NCBI RefSeq assembly: GCF_036417845.1
Contig: NC_090016.1
Span: 186,001-250,000, forward strand
DNA: 64,000 bases
Direction of reading: 5' to 3'
Origin: Apteryx mantelli
Taxonomy: Eukaryota; Chordata; Aves; Apterygiformes; Apterygidae
In this document: piece after piece, positions 25,201 through 37,200 of the stretch
How the letters are laid out: each line of letters starts with the position of its first letter
Numbering within the stretch: the first letter of the stretch is position 1
The notes under the pieces: model-generated
Databases searched by the model: none
What the model was told of the DNA's origin: nothing
The model's input: only the letters and a program-made list of their open reading frames with translations
Program-made: the position numbers and the translations under genes

Positions 25201-28200
25201 AGCAGCTCCCGACACGTCTCCACTTGCTCCTGCATCACCCGCCGGGTCGGCCCCGCCCATTTCGGGCCTGTGGGGGGCGGGGCTTAGTGCCAGGAGGGGC
25301 GGGGCTTGGCCTTGGGGGTGTGGCCTCCACCGTGGGGGCGGGGCTTGTGCCCCCTCCCCCCTCAGTTCTAACAGTGGTGGCAGGAACGGGCAGAGCCAGG
25401 ATGCGAGGGGGCGGAGTTTGGGCCTTGGGGGCGGGACTTATTCTTCGGGGGCGTGGCCAGGCCAAAAGGGGGTGTGGCCTGCTGTGCTGGGGGTTCTTAA
25501 AGGGGCAATGCCACAGGAAAACATGTGGGGCCCATAGGGCGCAGGGCTTGGTGGTAGGGGGTGGGGTTTCTTGGGGAAGGGGGTGTGGCTTGTGGATGGG
25601 CGGGGCTTATCGGCAAGGGGGCGGGGCTCACCAGAAGAGCTCCTGCGGCGTCACGGGCTCCTGGCTCCACGATTCGTCGCTGCCTGCGGGGAAGGAGGGA
25701 GGAGCTTGAGTGGAGGCAGGGCCTGCCAGGGGGCGGGGCTTGTGGGCAGGGGTGGGCGGGGCCGCTCACCGGGCTCCAGGATGACGTCACGGTGGGCGGG
25801 GCCAGGCCGCCAAGTGACCCGGAAGCGGCGCCGGCTCAACGGAGGGTCCAGGGCGTCCGGAGGCAGGTCGCAGAGCTCGGGGCGCTCGTCAAGGAACCCG
25901 GGAGTCCGAGGGAAGGGGCCCAGGCGTCCGGGGACGCTCCCGCCCCCACCTCCCCCGTCCCAGGGGGCCCAGGCGTCCGGGGAAAGGGGCCCAGGCGTCC
26001 GGGGAAAGGGGGCCCAGGCGCCCGGGAAAAGGGGCCCAGGCGTCCGGGAAAAGGGGCCCAGGTGTCCGGGAAAAGGGGCCCAGGCGATTGGGGAAAGGGG
26101 CCCAGGCGTCCGGGAAGGAAGGGGCCCAGGCGTCCGGGAGAAGGGGCCCAGGCGTCCGGGAGAAGGGGCCCAGGCGTCCGGGAGAGGGACCCAGGCGTCT
26201 GGGAAAAGGGGCCCAGGCGATCGGGGAAAGGGGCCCAGGCGTCCGGGGAAAAGGGGCCCAGGCGTCCGGGGAAGGGGCCCAGGTGTCCAGGAAAAGGGGC
26301 CCAGGCGTCCGGGAAAAGGGGCCCAGGCGTCCGGGAAAAGGGGCCCAGGTGTCCGGGAAAAGGGGCCCAGGCGTCCGGGAAAAGGGGCCCAGGCGTCCGG
26401 GAAAAGGGGCCCAGGCGTCCGGGAGAAGGGCCCAGGCGTCCGGGAGAAGGGGCCCAGGCGTCCGGGAGAAGGGGCCCAGGCGTCCGGGGAAAAGGGGCCC
26501 AGGCGTCCGGGGGAAGGGACCCAGGCGTCCGGGAGAGGGACCCAGGCGTCTGGGAAAAGGGGCCCAGGCGATCGGGGAAAGGGGCCCAGGCGTCCGGGGA
26601 AAAGGGGCCCAGGCGTCCGGGGAAGGGGCCCAGGTGTCCAGGAAAAGGGGCCCAGGCGTCCGGGAAAAGGGGCCCAGGCGTCCGGGAAAAGGGGCCCAGG
26701 TGTCCGGGAAAAGGGGCCCAGGCGTCCGGGAAAAGGGGCCCAGGTGTCCGGGAAAAGGGGCCCAGGCGTCCGGGAGAAGGGCCCAGGCGTCCGGGAGAAG
26801 GGGCCCAGGCGTCCGGGAGAAGGGGCCCAGGCGTCCGGGGAAAAGGGGCCCAGGCGTCCGGGGAAAAGGGGCCCAGGCGTCCGGGAGAGGGACCCAGGCG
26901 TCTGGGAAAAGGGGCCCAGGCGATCGGGGAAAGGGGCCCAGGCGTCCGGGGAAAAGGGGCCCAGGCGTCCGGGGAAGGGGCCCAGGTGTCCAGGAAAAGG
27001 GGCCCAGGCGTCCGGGAAAAGGGGCCCAGGCGTCCGGGAAAAGGGGCCCAGGTGTCCGGGAAAAGGGGCCCAGGCGTCCGGGAAAAGGGGCCCAGGCGTC
27101 CGGGAGAGGGACCCAGGCGTCCGGGAGAAGGGGCCCAGGCGTCCGGGAAAAGGGGCCCAGGCGTCCGGGAGAAGGGGCCCAGGCGTCCGGGGTTGCTTCC
27201 CAGTCACCCAGGGAAGGGGCCCAGGCGTCCGGGAGAAGGGGCCCAGGCGTCCGGGAGAAGGGGCCCAGGCGTCCGGGCGGATACCCACACGTAGCCGGGT
27301 CGACGTCGCCCCTCTGCCGAGCGCCAGCTCGCGTCCACCGGCGCCTCGTCCATCGTCAGCTCCAGCTCGGGGCTCCCCTGGGAAACCTGCGAGGGGCCCA
27401 GGTGTCCGGGTGAAGCGGGGCCCAGGCGTCCGGGAAGGGGCCCAGGCGTCCGGGCGACTCACCGCGACGGGTCGGGAGAAGGTGGCCGCCAACGTCGCGT
27501 CCTCGCGGTTCACGTAGAGGCAGATGATGGCGGCGGGGGGCCGGGCTGCGGGCGAAAAGGGCCCAGGCGTCCGGGTGAGGGGCCCAGGCGTCCGGGAAAA
27601 GGGGCCCAGGCGTCCGGGAAAAGGGGCCCAGGCGTCCGGGCAGAAGGGGCCCAGGCGTCCGGCTCTTACCGCGCGACAACAGGCAGCGCAGATAAACCCA
27701 GGCGCTCTGGTCGTTGGGGTCAGTGAAGACGGCGTTGTGCACCAGCTCCAGCTCTGCGGGGGGAAAAGGGGCCCAGGCGTCCGGGAAAAGGGGCCCAGGC
27801 GTCCGGGGAAGGGGCCCAGGCGTCCGGGAAAAGGGGCCCAGGCGTCCGGGGAAGGGGCCCAGGCGTCCGGGGAAAGGGGCCCAGGCGTCCGGGGAAAGGG
27901 GCCCAGGCGTCCGGGAAAAGGGGGCCCCGGCATCTGGGAAAAGGGGCCCAGGCGTCCGGGAAGGGACCCAGGCGTCCGGGGAAAGGGGCCCAGGCGTCCG
28001 GGAAAAGGGCCCAGGCGTCCGGGGTTGGTTCCCAGTCACCCAGGGAAGGGGCCCAGGCGTCCGGGAGAAGGGCCCAGGCGTCCGGGGTTGGTTCCCAGTC
28101 ACCCAGGGAAGGGGCCCAGGCGTCCGGGAGAGGGGCCCAGGCGTCCGGGGAGGAAGGGGCCCAGGCGTCCGGGTGAAGGGGCCCAGGCGTCCGGGGAAGG

Positions 28201-31200
28201 GGCCCAGGCGTCCGGGAAGGGGCCCAGGCGTCCGGGGAGGAAGGGGCCCAGGCGTCCGGGAAGGGGCCCAGGCGTCCGGGGAGGAAGGGGCCCAGGCGTC
28301 CGGGTGAAGGGGCCCAGGCGTCCGGGGAAGGGGCCCAGGCATCCGGGAAGGGGCCCAGGCGTCCGGGGAGGAAGGGGCCCAGGCGTCCGGGGTTGGTTCC
28401 CAGTTGCCCATGGAAGGGGCCCAGGTGTCCGGGTGAGGGGCCCAGGCGTCCGGGAAAAGGGCTCAGGCGTCTGGGGTTGGTTCCCAGTCACCCAGGGAAG
28501 GGGCCCAGGCGTCCGGGAGAGAGACCCAGGCGTCCGGGAAAAGGGGCCCAGGCGTCCGGGAAAAGGGGCCCAGGCGTCCGGGAAAAGGGGCCCAGGCATC
28601 CGGGAAAAGGGGCCCAGGCGTCCGGGGAGGAACCAAGGTGACCGGGGAAGGGGCCCAGGCGTCCGGGGTTGCTTCCCAGTCACCCAGGCGAGGGGCCCAG
28701 GCGTCCGGGAGGCCTCCCCCGCTCACCTTGCCGCAGCCGGCCTCCCCCCAAGGCCCCGGGGCCGCCGCCTCCGCCGGGGGGCCCAGGCGTCCGGGCGCCT
28801 CGCAGCAGCTCCCCCCGGTAATGCCAAGCCGAGAAGTTGGAGAAGTCGCGAGCCAGCAGCGAAGCGGCAAATTCCAGCTCGGCTCCGGCGCCGTCGGCTC
28901 CCGCCACCGCCCGCCGGTGCTCCCACGCGTGGACTGCGCCCCCCCCAGTGCAAACCAGTAAAAACCAGTATAAACCAGTACAAACCAGTACAAACCAGTA
29001 CAAACCAGTACAAACCAGTATAAACCAGTTTGAACCCCTTCCAACCCATATAAAGCCCCGCAAACCCCTTATGCACCCCCCGACCTACCTGGATCCCCTC
29101 CCAGTATGGCCCAGTGGCCCCCGGACCCTCTCCCAGTATGGCCCAGTATGGCCCAGTGGCTCCCAAATCCCTTCCCAGTAGAAACCAGTATCTCCCAGTT
29201 CCCCCCCCCAACGCCCTTATAAACCCCCCAAACCTCTCTAAAGCCCCCGAAACCTCCCCCAACCCCCTCCCAGCCCCTCCCAGTATAAACCAGTATAAAC
29301 CAGTTCCCCCAATACCCCCCCAAACCCTCTCCAACCTCCTTATAACCCCCCAAAACCTCCCCCAAGCCCCCCAAAACACCCCCAAACCCTCTCCCAGTTC
29401 CTCCCAGTATAACCCAGTATAACCCAGTATAACCCAATACCCCCCAATACCCCCCCAACCCTCTCCAACCTCCTTATAACCCCTCAAAACCTCCCCGAAA
29501 CCCCCAAAACCCCCTGAAACCTCCCCAAACCTCCCCAAACCCCCTCCCAGTATAAACCAGTATAAACCAGTATCCCCCAAAACCCCCCGAAATCCTCTCC
29601 AACCTCTTTATAGCCCCCCAAAACCTCCCCAAACCTCCTTATAACCCCCGAAACCCCCTCAGAACCTCCCTGAACCCCCTCCCAGTATAAACCAGTATAA
29701 CCCAGTATAAACCAGTTCTTTCAATACCCCCCCAAAACCCCCCAAACCTCCTTATAACCTCCAAAACCTCCCCAAACCTCCTTATAACCCCCCAAAACCC
29801 CCCCAACCCCCCCGAACCCACTCCCAACCCCTCCCAGTATAAACCAGTATAACCCAGTATAACCCAGTACAAACCAATACCCCCAAAACCCCCCCAAAAC
29901 CCCCCAAACCCCCCCAAACCCCCTCAGAACCCCCCGAACCCCCTCCCAACCCCTCCCAGTATAACCCAGTATAACCCAGTATAACCCATTATAAACCAAT
30001 ACCTCCCAAAACCCCCCCAAAACCCCCCCAAACCTCCCCAAACCCCCCAAACCCCCTCAGAACCCCCCCGAACCCCCTCCCAACCCCTCCCAGTATAACC
30101 CAGTATAACCCAGTATAACCCATTATAAACCAATACCCCCCAAAACCCCCCCAAAACCCCCCCAAACCTCCCCAAACCCCCTCAGAACCCCCCCGAACCC
30201 CCTCCCAACCGCTCCCAGTATAAACCAGTATAACCCAGTATAACCCAGTACCCCCCAAAACCCCCGAAACCCTCTCCAACCTCCTTATAACCCCCCAAAA
30301 CCTCCCCAAACCCCCCAAAACCCCCTCAGAACCTCCCCGAACCCCCTCCAGTATAAACCAGTATAACCCAGTCCGGGGGCGTACGCACAGTTGCGGGGGT
30401 CGGCGGCCAGCAGGCGGGCGCACAGGGCGCCCTCGGCCTCGGCGGTGGCGTCACCCGCGGCGTCACCCGTTGTTGTCACCCGCCGCAGCACCCAGGCGCG
30501 GTGGTGCCAGGCCCCGTACGACTTGGGGTTCACGCCCAGGCAGCCCCCCGCCAGCGCCAGCTCCGCCGCCGCCCTGCGCCGCCACACCCCCCCCCCTATG
30601 GGCACCCTATAGGGACCCCCCGCGCCGGGGACCCTATAGGGAACCCGCTGGGACCCTCCCCGGGGGCGAGTTCGGGGCCCCCCAATACCCCCTGGACCCC
30701 CCAGAAACCCCCATCCGCTTCTCCCGTCACCCCAGACCCTATAGAGACCCTTGGGGACCCTATAGAGACCCTATAGAAACCCCAGAGAACCTTATAGAGA
30801 CCCCCCCGGGTGAGTTCGGGACCCCCCAATACCCCGCGGACCCCCCACTATCCTCAATCCACCTCCCCCGTCACCCCAGACCCTATAGAGACCCTTGAGG
30901 ACCCTATAGAAACCCTATAGAAGCTCTAGAGAACCCTATAGGGACCTAGCTGGGCGAGTTCGGGGCCCCCCAATACCCCCCGGACCCCCCAATACCCACC
31001 ATCCACCTCCCCGTCATCTCTGACCCTATAGAGACCCTTGGGGAGCCTATAGAGACCCTATAGAGACCTTTGAGAACCCTATAGGGACCTTGCTGGGTGA
31101 GTTCAGGGTCCCCCAAATACCCCCCGGACCCCCACTATCCCCAATCTGTTTCCCCTGCCTCCCCAGACTCTATAGAGACCCTTGGGGAGCCTATAGAGAT

Positions 31201-34200
31201 CCTATAGAGACTCTATAGAAACTCTAAGGAGCCCTATAGGGACCCCCCCGGGCAAGTTCGGGACCCACCAATACCCCCCGGACCCCCCACTATCCCTAAT
31301 CCACCTCCCCCATCATCCCACACCCTATAGACAGCTCCTAGGACCCTATAGATCCCCTATAGAAACCCTAGAGAACCTTACAGGGACCCCCCCGGGCGAG
31401 TTCGGGGCTCCCCAATACCCCCCGGACCCCCCAATACCCCCCATCCGCCTCTCCCGTCACCCCAGACCCTATAGAGACCCTTGGGGACCCTATAGAGGCC
31501 CTATAGAAACCCTATAGAAACCTTAGAGAACCCTATAGGGACCCAGCTGGGCGAGTTCGGGACCCCCCAATACTCCCCGGACCCCCCAGAACCCCCCGTC
31601 CGTCTCCCCCATCTCCCCAGATCCTATAGACAGCTCCCAGGACCCTATAGAAACCCTAGAGAAACCCTAGAGAACCCTATAGGGACCCTCCCAGGTGAGT
31701 TCGGGGCCCCCCAAATACTCCCCGGACACCCCAGAACCCCCAATCCGCCTCTCCCATCATCCCAGACCCTATAGAGACCCTTGGTGACCCTATAGAGACC
31801 CTATAGATCCCCTATAGAAACCCTAGAGAACCTTATAGGGACCCCCCCGGGCGAGTTCGGGACCCCCCAATACCCCCCGGACCCCCCACTATCCCTAATC
31901 CACCTCCCCCATCATCCGAGACCCTATAGACAGCTTCTAGGACCCTATAGATCCCCTATAGAAACCCTATAGAAACCCTAGAGAACCTTATAGGGACCCT
32001 CCCAGGTGAGTTCGGGGCCCCCCAAATACTCCCCGGACACCCCAGAACCCCCCATCCACCTCTCCCGTCATCCCAGACCCTATAGAGACCCTTGGGGAGC
32101 CTATAGAGACCCTATAGAAACCCTGGGGAACCCTATAGAGACCCCCTCGGGCGAGTTCGGGACTCCCCAATACCCCCCGGACCCCCCAATACCCCCCATC
32201 TGCCTCTCCCGTCATCCCAGACCCTATAGAGACCCTTGGGGACCCTATAGAAACCCTATAGAAACCCTATAGAAACCTTAGAGAACCCTATAGGGACCCA
32301 GCTGGGCGAGTTCGGGACCCCCCAATACTCCCCGGACCCCCCAGAACCCCCCATCCGTCTCCCCCATCTCCCCAGACCCTATAGACAGCTCCCAGGACCC
32401 TATAGAGACCCTATAGAAACCCTAGAGAACCCCATAGGGACCCTCCCAGGTGAGTTCGGGGCCCCCCAAATACTCCCCGGACACCCCAGAACCCCCAATC
32501 CGCCTCTCCCATCACTCCAGACCCTATAGAGACCCTTGGGGACCCTATAGAGACCCTATAGAGGCCCTATAGAAACCTTAGAGAACCTTATAGGGACCCA
32601 GCTGGGCGAGTTCGGGGCTCCCCAATACCCCCCAGAACCCCCCATCCATCTTTCCCACCTCCCCAGACCCTATAGATAGTTCCTAGGACCCTATAGAAAC
32701 CCTATAGAAACCCTAGAGAACCTTATAGGGACCCCGCCAGGTGAGTTCGGGACCCCCAAATACCCCCTGGACGCCCCCATAGCCCCCATCTGTCTCTTCC
32801 GTCTCCCCAGACCCTATAGAGATCCTCGGAGAGCCTATAGAGACCCTATAGAAACCCTGGAACACTCTATAGGGACCCTACTGGGACTCTATGGAGGAGT
32901 TCAGGGCCCCCTAAATACCCCCCGGACCCCCCCAGTACCCCCCATCCACCTCTCTCGTCACCCCAGACCCTATAGAGACCCTTGAGGAGCCTATAGAGCC
33001 CCTATAGAAACTCTAGAGAAACCCTATAGGGACCCCACCGGGTGAGTTTGGGCCCCCCAAATACCCCCCGGACCCCCCAGAACCCCCCATCTGTCTCCCC
33101 CATCACCCCAGACCCTATAGACAGATCCCAAGACCCTACAGAGCCCCTATAGGAACCCTGAAGCATCCTATAGGGACCCTGCTGGGACTCTATGGGGTAT
33201 TTTTGGTCCCCCCCCAAATACCCCCCTGAACCTCCCAGAACCCCCCATCCACCTCCCCTATCTCCCCCGACCCTATAGGGACCCTCAAGGCCCCTATAGA
33301 GACTCTCCGGAGATCCCGCGGGACCCTATAGCTGCCCCACGAGGACCCTATAGGAGCTTCTAGACGCTATAGAAACCCCCTCGCTGCCCCACTATACGTC
33401 CCATCTATTTGCCTATACCATCTGTATCCTATAGGGCCCCTATAGACTTCCTATAGGGGCTCTATAGGGACCCCCCCAGCCCCATAGACGCCCCCAGGAC
33501 CCGTCGCTGCCCCCCCGCCTCCCCCTTCCTCCCCATAGGGACCCCCCGGAGCCCTATAGGGCCCCCCCCAGCTATCTATGTTGCTCTATAGGAGCCCTAT
33601 AGGTCTCTATAAGCTCCCTATAGGGGTTTCCCGGGGTCACGGACGCCCCCCCGGGTCCCCTTTGGGCCTGTGGCTGCCCCCGTCTTCCCCCCTTCCTCCC
33701 TATAGGGACCCCGTATTCCCCCCCCCCAGGAACCCTATAGACCCCCATATCCCCCCCACAGCCCCTATATCCCCCCTAGGGCCCCCATAGCCCCCCATAA
33801 CCCCCCTTAGGAACCCAGAGCCCCCCATAACACCCCCAGGACTCCTATAAACCCCCCCTATAGGGACCCCCCCCCAGTCTCATAGTACCCCCCAGAACCC
33901 CCATAGGCCCCCATAACCCCCCCAGGGACCCCCATAGACACCCTATAGGGACCCCATAGGGATCCCCCTGGCCTCATATCCGCCCCCCAAAGCCCCCATA
34001 TCCCCCCCAGGACCCCTATAGCCCCCATAACCCCCCCTAGGGGCCCCATAGCCCCCCATAACTCTCCTCCAGGACCCCTATAGACCCCCCTATAGGGACC
34101 CCCCTGGCCACATATCCCCCCCCCATAGCCCCCCATAATCCCTCCTGGGGACCCCTATAGCCTCCCATAACCCCCCCTAGGGACCCCCAGGACCCCTATA

Positions 34201-37200
34201 GATCCCCTATAGGGACCCCCCGGCCTCATATCCCCCCCCAGGGCCCCCATAGCCCCCCTATAGGGACCCCCCAGGATCCCTATAGCCCCCCATATCCACC
34301 CCAGGGCCCCTATAGACCCCCCTATAGGGACCCCCCCCGGCCACATACCTCCCCCTGGGCCCCTATATGCCCCCCCAGGACCCCCATAGCCCCCCATAAC
34401 CCCCATAGACACCCCACAGACCCCCTATAGAAACCCCTCAGGACCCCTATAGCTCCCCCTATCCCCCCCCAGAACCCCTATAGACCCCCTATAGGGATCC
34501 CCCCTGCCTCATAGACCCCCCCAGTCCCCCATAACCCCCCAGGGACCCCCATAACCCTCCTTAGGGACCCCATAGCCCCCCATAACCCCCCCAATAGACC
34601 CCCATATCCCCCCCAGAACCCCTATAGACCCCCCATAGGGACTCCCCCCGCCTCATATTCCCCCCCAGGACCCCCATAGCCCCCCTTAGGGACCCCCATA
34701 TCCCCCCATAACCCCCCCCCAGGGGCCCCTATAGCCCCCCATATCCCCCCAGGACCCCTATAGACCCCCCTATAAGGACCCCCCAGCCTCATAAACCCCC
34801 CCAGAACCCCCATAGGCCCCCCATAGCCCCCCATATCCCCCCCAGGGCCCCCATAGGCCCACCTATAGGGCCCCCCCCCGGCCTCATATCCCCCCCATAG
34901 CCCCCCATATCCCCCCCCCAGGGACCCCTATAGACCCCCTATAAGGACCCCCTGGCCACATACCTCCCCCAGTCCCCCCATAGCCCCCCACAGACCCCCT
35001 ATAGGGACCCCCCAGGACCCCTATAGCCCCCCATATGCTCCCCAGAAGCCCTATAGATGCCCTATAGGGACCCCCCCGGCCTCATAGACCCCCCCATAGC
35101 CCCCCACAACCCCCCTTAGGGCCCCCACAGCCCCCCATAACACCCCTAGACACCCCACAGACCCCCTATAGGGACCCCCCAAGACCTCTATAGCCCCCCA
35201 TATGCTCCCAGAACCCCTATAGACCCCCTATAGGGACCCCCCCAGCCTCATAGACCCCCCAGTCCCCCCATAACCCCCCTTAGGGCCCCCATAGCCCCCA
35301 TAACCCCCCCTAGGGACCCCATAGACCCCCATATCCCCCCCCAGGACCCCTATAGCCCCCCATAACCCCCCCCAGGACCCCTATAGACCCCTCTATAGGG
35401 ACCCCCCCAGTCTCCTATTCCCCCAGGGCCCCCATAGCCCCCCACAACCCCCCTTAGGGACTCCATAGCCCCCCATAACCCCCCCCCAGGACCCCTATAG
35501 ACCCCCCTTATCCCCCCCCAGGAACCCCTATATCTTCTCTAGGACCCCTATAGACCCCCCTATAGGGACCCCCCCGGCCACATAGACCCCCCCCAGTCCC
35601 CCATATTCCCCCCAGGACCCCCATAGCCCCCCATAGACCCCCTATATGGACCCTCCAGGACCCCTATAGCCCCCTATATACCCTCCAGGACCCCTATAGA
35701 TCCCCCTATAGGGACCCCCCCGGCCTCATAGACCCCTGCAGTCCCCCCATAACCCCCCCCAGGGCCCCCATAGACCCCCATAACCCCCCCAATAGCCCCC
35801 CATATCCCCCCCAGAGCCCCTATAGGCCCCTCTATCCCTTCCAGAATCCCTATAGACCTCTCTATAGGGACCCCCCCGGCCACATATCCCCCCCATGACC
35901 CTCATATCCCCCCCCCAGGGACCCCCATAGCCCCCCATATCCCCCCCAATAGCCCCCCATATCCCCCCCAGGGCCCCTATAGGTTCCTCTATCCCTTTCA
36001 GGATCCCTATAGATCCTCTATATGGACCCCCCCTGGCCTCATAGACCCCCCATAGCCCCCCACAACCCCCCTTAGGGCCCCAATAGCCCCCCATAACCCC
36101 CCATAGACACCCCATAGCCCCCTCTAGGGACCCCCCAGGACCCCTATAGCCCCCCATATCCCCCCTAGAACCCCTATAGATCCCCTATAGGGACCCCCCC
36201 GGCCACATATCCCCCCCCAGGACCCTCATAACCCCCCTTAGGGCCCCCACAACCCCCCCTAACCCCCCCTAGACACCCCATAGAGCCCCTATAGGGACCC
36301 CCCAGAACCCCTATAGACCCCCTATAGGGACCCCCCCGGCCACATAGACCCCCCCAGTCCCCCCATATCCCCCCCAGGACCCCCATAACCCCCCTTAAGG
36401 CCCCCATAGACACCCCACAACCACCCTATAGGAACCCCCCAGGACCCCTACAGCCCCCCCGCCAGCCCCATATAGGGATCTATAGGGGAGCCGCACCAGC
36501 CGGGGGCGGGGGGCCGGGCGAGGGCCTCGCGGCGCACGTTCCACAGGGTGCCCACGTCGGGCTGGGCGGCCAGCACGGCTGCCGCGAGCGCCAGCGCCTC
36601 CCCGTCCAGCTGCCCCCGCCGCCGCTATAGGGGACGGCGCAGCGTAGGGGTCACCGCGGGGTCGCCGCGGGGTCACCCCGGGGTCGCAAGGGGTCGGGGG
36701 GTCGCGGGGGGGGGGGTTGTTCCCTCCCCCCCCCCCCTCCTCCACCGTGTGTCAGCGTTGCCTCCCCGTCCGGCCGCTATAGGGGACGCTGGGGTCGCCG
36801 CTATAGGGGTCGCGGGGTCGCCGTGGGGGTCGCGGGGTCACCGCGGGGGTCACGGGGTCACAGTGGGGGTCACGGGGTCACCGCGGGGGTCGTGGCGGGG
36901 TCGTGGGGGGGGGCTGTTCCTTCCCTCCCCCCTCCCCCCCCAGAGAGAGGGGGCACCACGGGGGAAGGGTCAGGGGTCACGGGGTCAAGGGTCACCGGGA
37001 GGAGCGGAAGGTCGAAGGTCAGGGGTCATAAGAAGGCGCTAAAGGTCAAAAGCGCGTTTTGGGGGGGGCACAGGGACCCCCTAGACCCCTACGGGGGGGG
37101 TTAAGGGTCAAGGGTCACGGGGCGGGGCGGCGGCGAGGGGGGTCAAGGGTCAGGGGTCACGGGCGCCGCCAAGGTCAAGGGGTCGGGGCGGCGCCCAAGG

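Noticed and set aside
25561-27933. Frames of 577 to 760 codons across the RABGGTA introns
   Set aside because: Same minisatellite translated. RABGGTA exons with clean GT-AG borders and family motifs lie within and contradict them.
30600-36480. Multiple TATA boxes from CTATAG/CATATCC words
   Set aside because: They are units of the intronic array with no downstream initiator or exon.
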